From assembly GCA_003024985.2 (NCBI GenBank), contig PXIH01S0023563.1: 10,385 nt of DNA. The stretch is one strand, 5' to 3'. Under the pieces are notes generated by a model. The model did not search any database, was not told the DNA's origin, and saw only the letters and a list, made by a program, of their open reading frames with translations. A program made the translations under genes and the position numbers. Position 1 is the stretch's first letter, and each line of letters begins with the position of its first letter. The DNA comes from Euperipatoides rowelli. Lineage: Eukaryota; Onychophora; Udeonychophora; Euonychophora; Peripatopsidae. Positions 1 to 8,007 of this stretch are shown here, piece after piece.

Positions 1-23
1 GTGTAATCATTTCATTATTACAC
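1..23. repeat. Perfect 7-bp hairpin
   Basis: GTGTAAT (1-7) and ATTACAC (17-23) are exact reverse complements around a 9-base loop. Because it sits at the window edge, the stem could belong to a longer inverted repeat that continues to the left. No function is implied. Confidence 0.5.
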
Positions 24-54
24 ATATTTGGAAACTTTTATACAGAGGATTTTA

Positions 55-106
55 TGTCGTAAAAATTACGACAAGCGACCACTCATGTTAAAATTTTGAA
101 AGCGAC
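55..106. repeat. 8-bp hairpin with repeated AAGCGAC motif
   Basis: TGTCGTAA (55-62) and TTACGACA (66-73) form a perfect 8-bp stem with a 3-base loop. The heptamer AAGCGAC follows directly at 73-79 and occurs again at 100-106. CpG-containing hairpins with short repeats in AT-rich DNA are common in the terminal regions of non-autonomous DNA transposons, so this may be a piece of one, but no partner terminus was found in the window. Confidence 0.35.
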
Positions 107-498
107 TGTTCAAAGGTTAATAATTGCTACTAAAAGATTAAAAAAACCGCCTAACCATGAAATAAATTGCAATTACTAACCTCAAAATTTTCTTTGCATA
201 AATGACAGTATTCTCAAGTTTCTACAACTACCTAAACATTAAGAGCATATAAGCATTGTTGTCAAAGAATCCGTTTGGAACAGGTAATTAGTTTAAGCTT
301 AAGAAAAGCATTCAAACATTATACATAAAAAGCACAAACAAAACAAAAATACAAAAATAACCAAACACACAAAAAGATATAACAAAATAAATCTATTTTA
401 AGAACACGTGTTAATCTTAAAAAGGAATATTTGGATATACCATTTCAGGAATAAATATGTGGCTAATTTCCAGTTTGCTACACTAGCTGATTCAGTAA

Positions 499-531
499 AT
501 TTCTTTGATGTAATTGGATTTCTTTGATGTA
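499..531. repeat. Two-copy 19-bp tandem duplication
   Basis: The 14-mer ATTTCTTTGATGTA occurs at 499-512 and again at 518-531, giving a period of 19 bp. It looks like a local slippage or short tandem duplication event with no further copies. Confidence 0.75.
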
Positions 532-889
532 TAAAATCTATTGATTTGTCCTATACATGGGTAAATAGCTAATTTGTTAATCTCAGTAAAGTAATATAAT
601 GTTTGATTTTAATTATTGAACAAATAAATGCAGTGGTTGGGGGAAGTGGAGTGAAATAATCGAGAGATTATGGCAAGCATCTTGAATTCAGAATTGGTAT
701 CCAATAAGATTTATAAATTTTTAATTTCTATTACTTTGCACCTGTGTTAGAGATATTGCACTATTTTATTGTTTTTCAAACCCAGAAGTTTGTTTCTTAG
801 GAGGGGGGGGGATAATGGATATTATTTATGAAATTTTTAGATATTATTAAAATCCTCTATATTTGAAAAAGATTTATAAAAGCCTAAGC

Positions 890-1024
890 TAGCCAGACCT
901 TCACCTTTGGTATCTTCCAGATCCCTAAGTGCTCTTCCAGAGCAGATTTGAACCTGTGATTTACATTCAACCCTCTGAATTTTCAGCCAACTTCTTACCA
1001 ACTGCTCCACCAATTTTCAACAAG
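890..1024 (-). mobile_element. tRNA-derived SINE-like element (head region)
   Basis: Read on the minus strand, the segment contains a good RNA polymerase III A box (TGGAGCAGTTGG, complement of 998-1009) and, 43 bases further on, a B box (GGTTCAAATCT, complement of 944-954). Order and spacing fit a tRNA or a tRNA-derived SINE. The TΨC arm pairs for only about three base pairs and no clean acceptor stem or CCA position was found, so an intact functional tRNA is unlikely. Sequence after the B box (towards lower coordinates) continues without tRNA character and would be the SINE body; its end was not located. The known family is that of tRNA-headed SINEs mobilised by LINE machinery; which SINE this is cannot be told here. 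Confidence 0.5.
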
Positions 1025-1215
1025 TGAAGTTGTTTTTAAACACATGTTAACAGCTAAAATTTCTGCAAAAATTGTCCGTCATTCCAACTTCTCTCTTCCC
1101 AAAATGAATTTCTGGTTGTGAAAATAATAAAATAGTGTAAACAATTATTTAATGCCACACCATTATATACTGCAATCTGCCACTTATTTAAATGCATATA
1201 CCCAAGATGACATAG

Positions 1216-1566
1216 TTGAGTGCTGGTGGTAAAACAAACAAAAATCTTTGGAAAACTGGTACTTTTTATAAAGAAAGATATACTGTACATATAGTGCAGA
1301 ACTGCTCAAGCTATTTGGATGTTTGGGATCTTTATTTAAAGATAATGGACTTATGTAATAAAATAAACAATCAATCAATTATTTGGGGCTCGAAATGAAT
1401 GTGAATACACATAAACAAAAGCATTCAAAATTAATGAAGCCTGTAGTAAGAGGAACACTCAATGTTGTTTGTCAATCAAAATTTCTAGGAGTAGAAATGA
1501 AATTTCGACAGAATTACTGAAAATATTAAACATTTCCAAAGTTTAAAAGTAAAAAAAAAAAAAAAA
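1216..1566 (+). pseudogene. Possible LINE reverse-transcriptase relic
   Basis: Two overlapping plus-strand frames together resemble the region after the RT active site in CR1/Jockey-type LINEs. The first frame (to 1398) ends in a helix-like stretch with KINNQ and IIW, at the place where such proteins have a KIN...W segment. The second frame (1395-1520) contains QSKFLGVEMKF, close to the conserved 'K(F/Y)LGV' strand found about 70 residues after the FADD motif. It then runs into a stop, and a third frame continues plausibly. No FADD motif itself was found upstream. A run of 16 A follows at 1551-1566. The match rests on one short motif and general layout, so a chance resemblance remains possible. 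Confidence 0.33.
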
Positions 1567-2855
1567 TAGTTATTAACATTTTTTATGAGAGCTTATGAGT
1601 CTGATATGTCTGTAATTTGATATTTTAAAAATTATTTATTGTGAGATGATTGTTCGAGTTATGGAAAATTATAATTTCTTTCACACAATTTAGTTTTGAA
1701 AGAGTTAATATTGTATCCTCTTTCTTTTGCCTGAAAAAACAAACACACACATGTATATTTATTTATTTATTTTCTAATTTGACCACTATAATTCAGTTGT
1801 TATTTTAAATTCAATGTAATTTTACACCGTTTTAAGTTGCAGACAAAAAAATGCATTTCTAGAAATAAATTAAATAGTATTAAAATTGGCATTATTACAA
1901 ATATGAAATCAATATTCATTCCTGGATAATCCGTTAAATTACTGGTCTAAAATGTTAATAATAATAATATATTTTTAATGATAACCATTATATTTTTATA
2001 GTTTTTTTTTTTTTTTTTTTAATTTCTTATTTAAATTAATTCATGCGAATAATTTTATTTTTATGTTAATAATATCACTGTTAAAAATGTTTAATAGATT
2101 TATTTCATGAGTTGAAATACATAAACTGGAACAGGCTAATATAAGAATGGAAGGGGGGAGATTACGTTGGAGGTAAGGGTAGGAGAATGCTATTTCTCCA
2201 CTGGGTTTGATAGTTCGCTGAATAATTTGATGGATAAGATAAACTCTGGGTGAGAATTAGTGCTTCTGTTCTGTTTTATCAATATCTAGAACAAAATTAA
2301 GTAAAAAAAAGAAAAAATATATATATTTCCTTAAAATAATCATTTTTTCTGGTCATGTGATTAAGAACTTGGAAATATTGAATGCTGTTAAAACACATAA
2401 GAGCTATTTTTTTAATGTGATAAAATTATGGATTTCTGGAAAGGGGGAAAAATATAGCAATATTATATTTCTTCTTCTTCTTATAGTTTTGAATATGTAT
2501 TTGAAAATGAATACTTAGATGAACCATTAAGTTGTCCCTCTAGAAAAGTTTTCTAAATAGGGGGATAATATATCTCTGTGGTTATAATTTTTATTTGCTT
2601 GACATAAAATGTAATTAATGGATAATAGGAATCCTTTTGTCAGGGGTGATAAACTTTCATTAATTCTTAATTTGAATGTGTATTGCGGGATCATGATTGC
2701 TGCCTACTGTTATGATGTCCGTCATCGATCAAAGATGAGAAGAGGAAATACGATTGTAAGTGAAAACAAATGATTTTTTTTTTTTTTACATGTTCTAGAA
2801 ATAGTTAAACCCTTATTTATGATAGTCTATGTAGAATGTAGATTGAATGTGATTA

Positions 2856-2865
2856 GTCACGTGAT
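2856..2865. promoter_or_regulatory. E-box / CLEAR-like site
   Basis: GTCACGTGAT differs at one base from GTCACGTGAC, the extended E-box bound by USF, MITF and TFEB type bHLH-zip factors. The core CACGTG is at 2858-2863. No gene start is visible next to it, so function is only a possibility. Confidence 0.2.
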
Positions 2866-3269
2866 CGCCCTTTGATTGACAGTCTCTGGCCCACCTAGAA
2901 TAGATAAAATATCATAGTAGCAGTTTTACTATATCGTATTATTGAAGCTGTCAGAAGATGAATTGCTTGTTCCTGAAATCTTAATATTGTATGCCAAGTT
3001 CAGATAGGACAGTAAATTAGATGAGTTTTTTTAAATGAAAGTTAAAGAAGTTGTTAAGTAATGTATTCATTGTATGGTAAGGTAATGTTAGAAGTTTTTT
3101 GTAAATTGAAAAAAAAAATGACAAGGAAGTGTTTCTGAATTTCAATTTTTTTTTCTTCTGCTTAATTTCCGGTTGTCAGTTTTTCTTACGCTGTAATTGT
3201 CTAATTGAAATTATTTTCTGTGACTTTTTAGATTTTAACTGTTTATTTCCTGAGGAATGGGTTTAATTT

Positions 3270-3270
3270 N
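3270..3270. other. Ambiguous base (N)
   Basis: A single uncalled base lies in an AT-rich stretch. It marks assembly uncertainty and disrupts nothing recognisable. Confidence 0.99.
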
Positions 3271-3574
3271 AAAATTGATTAATTAAACAAGCATTTTTAT
3301 ACAAAAATACACCTAAATCAATGAAGTTGAAATAGGCATTGATAAACCACTTTAAACAAAATAGAATATGACCAGGAACAAGTTCAACCAGGATGGATTG
3401 CAGGTGTTGTTGTTTGGCGTATTTATATTTACTGTATATCCATGTCTGGTAACAGTAGTCAAAAGGTGTTATTCATTATTTATTTAAATATTAAATATAG
3501 GGTCGTGCCCGTTACCAAATATGTCAATTATGGGGATGTTAAATTTTCAAAGCTCAATAGAGGAATAAACTATA

Positions 3575-4660
3575 TTACAATATCAGTGCTTCTATAAATG
3601 ACTCGTTTGTCATCAAAAACTTCAAAAGTTTGTGTTTAAACTATTCAATGATGTAGCATCAACAACAGACCAAGGAATGCTATTCCACATAGAATAGTAT
3701 CTATGTGGAATAGCTTGCCTGGGTCTGTTTTATTGATTTCCTTCTCTTTAGCATTCTTCTATAAGATACTCAAAGTTTATATTGATGGTACCTTGATGCA
3801 ATTCTGTTGGACCTAGTAAACAAATTTAATTTATTGCTATTAGTCACAATCTCTAAAAACATAAATATAAGGTCATTGTTGATTAGTCTTTGAGATGGAG
3901 ATGTCATACCAATTCTGGAATATCGAGTATGGAAATCAAATTCAAAAAGCCCAGAAACCCTTTTAGTTAGCTTACGGTACTGTAACAAGCTTGGTTAAGT
4001 CTTTTTTTTGTGGCAGTAACTAATAGCAGCGCTGCAATAATCAAGTGTTAGTTGTAAGTAAGATTTCAAGATAGTTGTAAAAAATTGTAGGCCTATATTG
4101 ATAAATTTAAAGTTCATTTTAATAAAAGCAAATTTACGTCTAATTTTATTGGACATATAGTCTACATGTTGCCAGAAATCAAAATTTTGATAAAATACAT
4201 TCCTAGGTCTTATAATTAGACACTGGTTTAATTTTATGTCGTTTAGGACATAATAATAGTCCTGTCTTAATTTGTTATGACCAATTGACATCGCTACTGT
4301 TTTTTTACAATTGATAGAAAGACCATTTAAACTCACACCAGTTTGAAAATATATTTTTACAAATTGAGTTTGTCACTTTGCTTAGAGATACTGCATATGA
4401 AAAGAACTTAACATCATCTGCAAACTGTAGTATCTGAAAACATATGCATTTCAAATCAGACATAAATACATTAGATAAAACCATGGAGAGTAGCCTACTG
4501 CTCTTTGTGCAAGGCGACTCATTACCATTACTTTTACAAATCTCTCTGAAAAGCAATCCAGTAGCCAATTATAGGTATGTATCCAGTCCAATAGGTAGTA
4601 ATTTATCGAAAAGTAGTTTACTATTAACAGTCAAAAGCAGTACTACACCCAAACATTATA
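3575..4660 (-). pseudogene. LINE ORF2 remnant: reverse transcriptase palm to C-terminus
   Basis: An RNA-dependent DNA polymerase fragment is spread over several frames. In protein order, motif A survives as FGCSTAFD, with its catalytic Asp codon at 4630-4632. A GLDTY segment follows, then a region matching the usual SVLGPLLF...INDL block, here ending in VFMSDL. The catalytic FADD is at 4413-4424. One frame later come NGLSINCKKT, a W..HV..MSNKIRRKFAF block and a LDYCS motif near 4025. After another shift there is LLQYRKLTKRVSG (from about 3990), then IGMTSPSQRLINNDL (from about 3910). Finally WNSIPWSVVDATSLN (from about 3697) is followed, after a one-base slip near 3634-3645, by FKHKLLKFL and the stop at 3575. 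All of these are standard landmarks of CR1/Jockey-group ORF2 proteins. The upstream endonuclease domain is missing. Confidence 0.85.
3664..3729. repeat. Quasi-palindrome with 29-bp arms in the LINE 3' coding end
   Basis: The left arm (3664-3692) and the reverse complement of the right arm (3701-3729) agree at 26 of 29 positions. The innermost 14 bp are perfect (GCTATTCCACATAG) around an 8-base loop. The left arm includes the codons for the conserved WNSIPW motif of the minus-strand LINE, and the right arm is an inverted near-copy of the same codons placed just upstream in that reading. The arms are far longer than chance would give and are not purely A/T. An inverted short duplication by template switching is the simplest reading. 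Confidence 0.93.
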
Positions 4661-4737
4661 TTTTAAAAACTTTGTTGAGATAAATGAATGGAGAAACATA
4701 AATAATTTTTTTACTATGATGATATAACACACAAAAA

Positions 4738-4754
4738 TTTATTTATTTATTTAT
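4738..4754. repeat. (TTTA)4 microsatellite
   Basis: Four TTTA units plus one base lie in the short gap between the two head-to-head LINE remnants. It may be a simple microsatellite, or the target or tail A/T repeat of one of the insertions. Confidence 0.7.
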
Positions 4755-4755
4755 G

Positions 4756-5620
4756 CTATCAGATGGTGTACAACACACCACAGCAGCGACTCTGTAGATC
4801 GGGGAGATATAATTTAAGCCTATAAGATCAGAGTGATTGACTGCAATTTTAAGAATGTGTTTCAGGATAATTTCCATCTAAGAGGCCAATCCACCTTCAA
4901 ATATGAACAGAACATTGATACACCACCCTAATTCTCAAAATTTCTTCCAGAAAATAATAATTCCTAGATGGAACACTTTGCCAGCGGATTTGATTCTTTC
5001 TCTACCTTTTTCTTCAAAAATAGTGACATATTGGCTGATTTAATTGGTTGATTAACTTATTACTTCAGTGTATTCTATAATTTTTATCAATTATTATAAT
5101 TGTTTTTAAGACTTAGTATATTTTAGAAAAATCATTTTAATTACTCTTTGAGTATCATATTTTTACCCCAAACATTACTATATTAATTTTATAATAAACT
5201 AAATATTTATTTCAGTTATTATTTAGGCCTACATCTACAGTCAAATTATTTCTTTCATTCCTGTTTTTTAAAATAAGAAAATAGAAAAAAAGATATTAAT
5301 ATTTATCATAAGTTTTTTCTTATTAAATATTTACTTGGTTAATTTAGTATATGAGTTTTTGATTTTTAAGATGTAGTGCAATCCACAAAAATTATTTCTA
5401 AAACAATTTTTTTCTTTTTCTCTTTATATTTTTATTTTTATTTATATTGCTTCAGTGTTTGGGATTAATTTTGTTTTTTGATTTGTGTTTGGACTTTTTG
5501 CTTTTTACCCATTGACTATTATTGTATCACATTGACAATACTGTAATTATAATTGCAAAGTTTAAAAGCTTTGGCTTATCTTGACCTGGTAAATACAGTA
5601 AATAAATATCAAATAGGCTA
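4756..5620 (+). mobile_element. Second LINE 3' end, plus strand, different family
   Basis: A plus-strand LINE C-terminus (coding trace to 5043) is followed by about 570 bases of AT-rich sequence. This closes with GGTAAATACAGTAAATAAATA near 5588-5608, an A/T repeat like the 3' ends of L2/CR1-type elements. The coding part differs in sequence from the neighbouring minus-strand LINE, so it is another element, not a rearranged part of the first. The start is uncertain because homology is faint before about 4860. The right end is inferred only from the tail-like sequence. Spacing to the minus-strand element is about 65 bases, with their truncated 5' ends facing each other. Confidence 0.55.
4861..5043 (+). 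pseudogene. LINE ORF2 C-terminal remnant
   Basis: A frame open from 4882 to the stop at 5041-5043 (53 codons) includes NFFQKIIIPRWNTLPADL. This follows the general LINE ORF2 C-terminal pattern of an FF.(K/R) stretch, a short strand and WN.LP; the Trp codon is at 4969-4971. Just upstream, another frame carries FQDNFHLRGQS (4860s-4890), matching the LRG block that precedes this region by about 20 to 30 residues in the same families. A frameshift therefore separates the two pieces. Earlier parts of the polymerase are absent or unrecognisable. The copy is non-functional. Confidence 0.7.
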
Positions 5621-5800
5621 ATTCATATTAATGTGAACAAATAACAAACTTCACCTTTACGTTAACATTTAATACCGTATAATTCTTTTGAGTTTTTTTT
5701 AAACCTTAAGAACAATCAAAACAATCTAATCCGAAAATAATTTAGTTGACTGCAATCAAAGTTAAATTAGAAATGGGTTAAATATAAAAAATAATTTATA
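5044..5800. other. AT-rich non-coding sequence, partly LINE 3' UTR
   Basis: There is no reading frame of interest. The first part, to about 5620, is read as the 3' untranslated region of the plus-strand LINE; the rest is unclassified intergenic sequence. Confidence 0.5.
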
Positions 5801-5852
5801 GAGGTCAACGTTTGCTAAGAGGATCCGCTGCTTGCTTAAATTCAATTGAGTA

Positions 5853-5876
5853 GTCACCATGGTAACAATGATGTCA
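5853..5876. promoter_or_regulatory. RFX X-box followed by CRE-like site
   Basis: GTCACCATGGTAAC (5853-5866) fits the palindromic RFX target built from two inverted GTNRCC half sites around the shared ATGG centre. TGATGTCA (5869-5876), one base from the CREB/ATF consensus TGACGTCA, starts after a two-base gap. RFX factors control ciliary and, in vertebrates, MHC class II genes, where X1 (RFX) and X2 (CREB) boxes adjoin in the same order. The pair lies in a locally less AT-rich patch (about 5800-5880) between transposon remains. No transcription start is visible close by, so a distal element or a chance match are both possible. Confidence 0.35.
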
Positions 5877-5889
5877 CATCAAAGCATAA

Positions 5890-6494
5890 TTTAAAAAACG
5901 TTCAAAATAAAAACTTTTTTATTTGTTTTTTTTTTACAAGATCACTATTCTAAGTATGAATATAAAAAATAATAATTAGCCCATTTTATTGAAAATACGG
6001 CTTAGAAGAACGATATGCTGGAATCTTTTCTTAAGAAAGATAAAAGTCAAAACAAATTTTATTACGGTTCACTATGAATACATCAAAAATTATAAATAAT
6101 CATCTTTGTAAATAAACTTGAGAAAACTAGTTTTCTTTCTTCTGGTTTAATTTATCTTTATAAATTCATGCCATTCATTAAGTCATGGAATTAATGTGCT
6201 GTAAATGTTTTAAGAATAACCAAAGAAAAAGAAGAAAAATAATATTCTTAAGAGATTGTACTCATGATAAGGTGAAATTTTGTATTTGTTAGGCCGGCAA
6301 GAATATTAAGAGGTGGGTGAGTTGAGGCCACAGTTAGGTACTAAAAAATATTTTGCAGATTTAAAAATTAAATTTTATCAAATATTCATTATCATAATAA
6401 TACAGTGCAATTTTTATTTCTAAAATTTACACTATTTCTGCATTAAAAAAAAAGCAATAGTATAAAATAAAAAATTTATAATACAAAAAAAGCT
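5890..6494. other. AT-rich non-coding stretch
   Basis: No gene, RNA or clear repeat was found. It contains several A and T homopolymers and a small G-rich patch near 6308-6340. Confidence 0.5.
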
Positions 6495-6964
6495 GGTCAC
6501 ACAAAACAAATTTTTTTTTGTATGATTTCATTTTAAAGAAAATTACTAAAAAAAATAATTCCCAAAAAAAAAAAAGTTATTTAAAAATGAAATTTAATAA
6601 ATATTTCTGCATAGGTCAGAGGTCATATGGACAATCTTTTGCGTTTGAGAGTATTTTGTGATATCAATGTAAGCATTAGCGTTATCTTTCATAGCATAGA
6701 AACAATCCACAGTATCAAATTAGCAACATATTGTTCAAGTCAATTCTTTCCATTTATTTTTTATAACTAGACTACTTAATTTACAATTCAAAGAGTAAAA
6801 GTTTCTAATCAATTTGATCCTTGGTAGGGGAGGATAGTAACGGCCATCATCAACTGCTGGGACTGTAATTCTGGATGAGGCACGCTCACAGACTGTTTTT
6901 TTTTTTTTATATACAATCATATTTATAAAGTAATTAAACATTTAAAAATAAATAATATCAGTAT
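6495..6964 (+). repeat. Unclassified interspersed repeat, copy A
   Basis: This is a diverged copy of the repeat found again at 8008-8525. Shared landmarks in the same order include GGTCACACAAAA at the start, AATAATTCC, AAGTTATTT, CATAGGTCA, ACAATC, TTCAAGT...CAATTCTTTCC, AACTAGAC, CCTTGG.AGGGGA, ATAGTAACGG and a final ATCAGTAT. The right end is cut by four N bases, so the true terminus may lie further on. No terminal inverted repeats, RT motifs or Pol III boxes were seen, so its class is unknown. A 68-codon minus-strand open frame inside it (6735-6941) is not kept open in copy B and is not taken as a gene. Confidence 0.85.
6613..6625 (+). promoter_or_regulatory. DR1 nuclear-receptor-type site inside repeat copy A
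   Basis: AGGTCA G AGGTCA is an exact direct repeat of the nuclear receptor half site with one-base spacing, the class bound by RXR homodimers, HNF4 and related receptors. The matching site in copy B (8137-8149, AGGTCA A AGCTCA) has one half-site change. It comes with the repeat, not with a visible gene. Confidence 0.35.
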
Positions 6965-6968
6965 NNNN
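6965..6968. other. Four uncalled bases (assembly gap or ambiguity)
   Basis: Four N bases directly follow the last alignable base of repeat copy A. Real length here may differ, and the repeat boundary may be an artefact of this break. Confidence 0.99.
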
Positions 6969-8007
6969 TTATTGTTTAACCATCAAAGAGCCCGAATTTG
7001 TAAAAAAGTCAATTGACATGACATACAGTATTAGGATAAAACCATTATAATACATTTTTTCTTATCTTCTCAGCGTGTAGGTTTTTTTAAAAGGCTTATT
7101 TTAATAAATAATTAAAATTTATTTTATTATAAAATCAATTTTTTAATTATTTATTTCAACACACTTTGTATCTGTAAGTGATGGGGATGAGAGAAGGTCA
7201 TGAACTGAGGAATCATAAAACTAACAAAAAAAAGTTTATTTTACAATTTCTACACTTTAGAAGACAATTATAATGAAGTTGGGGTGTATATACTGTGTAT
7301 ATGATAGGTTAAGTGTGGGAGGTAGTTAATATTAATTTTTTTCCTGATATCATTTTTTTTTAAATTTAAAATAAACTTTCATACCAGAAAAAAAAAGTTT
7401 TACATATTGTGAAACACCTAATGTAAAACAAACATTTTTTTTACGAAAAAAAAATAATAAATACTGGTAAATAAAATAGTCATGGCAGAAACATTGATTA
7501 TATATTTTATAAAGTACTATATGAGGTGAAAAGTGGGCAAATTAGATTAGGTGGTGGAAGGTAAAATTAATTTACATTGATATTGGTATTTATTTAAAAA
7601 AAATTGGGTTTTAGTCAAACATATAGCTGCTTTCTGATAAGCACATTATAATAGTTATAACAAAGATATAAGTTTGAGAAAAAGTAAATAGTATTATATT
7701 GTTATAATAAATAATAATAAATCTGAATGTTTACTAATAATCTAATAGTGTAGAAGATCAGATGAACGTTCACTTGACACTTTATAAAAACACAAACATT
7801 TGAACCCAGTTGCAGAATAATTACATAATGTGGGACCATTTTAACAATTTTTGTCTTAGCTAAATGATTGCATTTTATCTTGAATATATCTGCAATAGAT
7901 AATATAATAACCACATTTATTATTTTTTTTTAAAAAGTGGCAGAGTTATTTCATATAGCTTTGTGTATATCCAGCTTCATTAAAAGTTATCATGTGTGGG
8001 TATTAAA
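6969..8007. other. AT-rich non-coding spacer between repeat copies A and B
   Basis: No supported gene was found. It contains an A/T inverted repeat at 7103-7155, many homopolymers and two loosely similar G-rich patches (about 7288-7330 and 7520-7562). An open frame at 7702-7914 on the minus strand has only low-complexity A/T-driven composition and was not called. Confidence 0.55.
7103..7155. repeat. 15-bp A/T inverted repeat
   Basis: AATAAATAATTAAAA (7103-7117) and its exact complement (7141-7155) flank a 23-base loop. Because it is pure A/T in AT-rich DNA, chance is a fair explanation, though 15 perfect pairs is long. It could extrude as a hairpin or be a scar of a small inverted duplication. 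Confidence 0.6.

Larger units (their letters stand above)
1..889. other. Intergenic AT-rich stretch, no gene seen
   Basis: No reading frame of convincing composition or length was seen on either strand. The stretch holds two small perfect hairpins at its left edge, a palindromic E-box at 403-412 (AACACGTGTT), a short tandem duplication at 499-531 and a run of nine G at 803-811, which stands out in such AT-rich DNA. It could be intergenic or intronic; nothing here decides between them. Confidence 0.6.
1567..3470. other. Long AT-rich non-coding stretch
   Basis: No gene is supported. The stretch holds a run of 19 T (2002-2020), short TTTA, ATA and CTT microsatellite patches, a mixed G-rich patch near 2148-2185, one ambiguous base at 3270 and a CLEAR/USF-like E-box at 2856-2865. 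A 51-codon open frame at 2618-2773 was looked at but is not good enough to call. Intergenic or intronic origin cannot be separated. Confidence 0.55.
3471..4690 (-). mobile_element. 5'-truncated non-LTR retrotransposon (CR1/Jockey-type LINE)
   Basis: This minus-strand element keeps the last part of the LINE polyprotein, from RT motif A to the C-terminus, followed by a short 3' untranslated region. After the stop at 3575-3577, the minus strand reads about 100 bases and ends in TAAATAAATAATGAATAA, close to 3471, which resembles the short A/T repeat tail typical of CR1/L2/Jockey-like elements rather than a long poly(A). The 5' boundary is put near 4690 because homology to the family fades just upstream of motif A. 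Truncation at the 5' end is usual for LINEs, through incomplete target-primed reverse transcription. No target-site duplication was identified by eye. Several frameshifts and stops show that this copy is dead. Confidence 0.85.

Noticed and set aside
944-1011. Functional tRNA gene
   Set aside because: A and B boxes are good, but the TΨC arm and acceptor stem do not pair properly, so a SINE head or tRNA pseudogene fits better.
1054-1378. Two minus-strand open frames of 78 and 64 codons
   Set aside because: They overlap each other and the plus-strand LINE-like trace, have low-complexity composition and no recognisable motif; chance open frames.
4444-4683. Plus-strand 79-codon open frame
   Set aside because: It is antisense to the RT active-site region of the minus-strand LINE, whose motifs explain the sequence better.
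3471-5620. A single LINE rearranged by twin priming
   Set aside because: Twin priming inverts a different, upstream part of the same element; here both halves carry their own C-terminal WN-LP region with different sequences.
6735-6941. Minus-strand 68-codon open frame with a DGRYYPPLPR string inside repeat copy A
   Set aside because: The aligned part of copy B keeps only a short stretch of it and is broken by stops and a 35-base length difference, so the likeness reflects DNA homology, not a conserved protein.
7103-7155. microRNA or structured RNA hairpin
   Set aside because: The stem is pure A/T with a large loop in A/T-rich DNA; no precursor-like features.
7702-7914. Minus-strand 70-codon open frame
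   Set aside because: Composition is that of translated A/T-rich DNA (I, L, Y, N, K rich); no domain, no splice or start context beyond chance.
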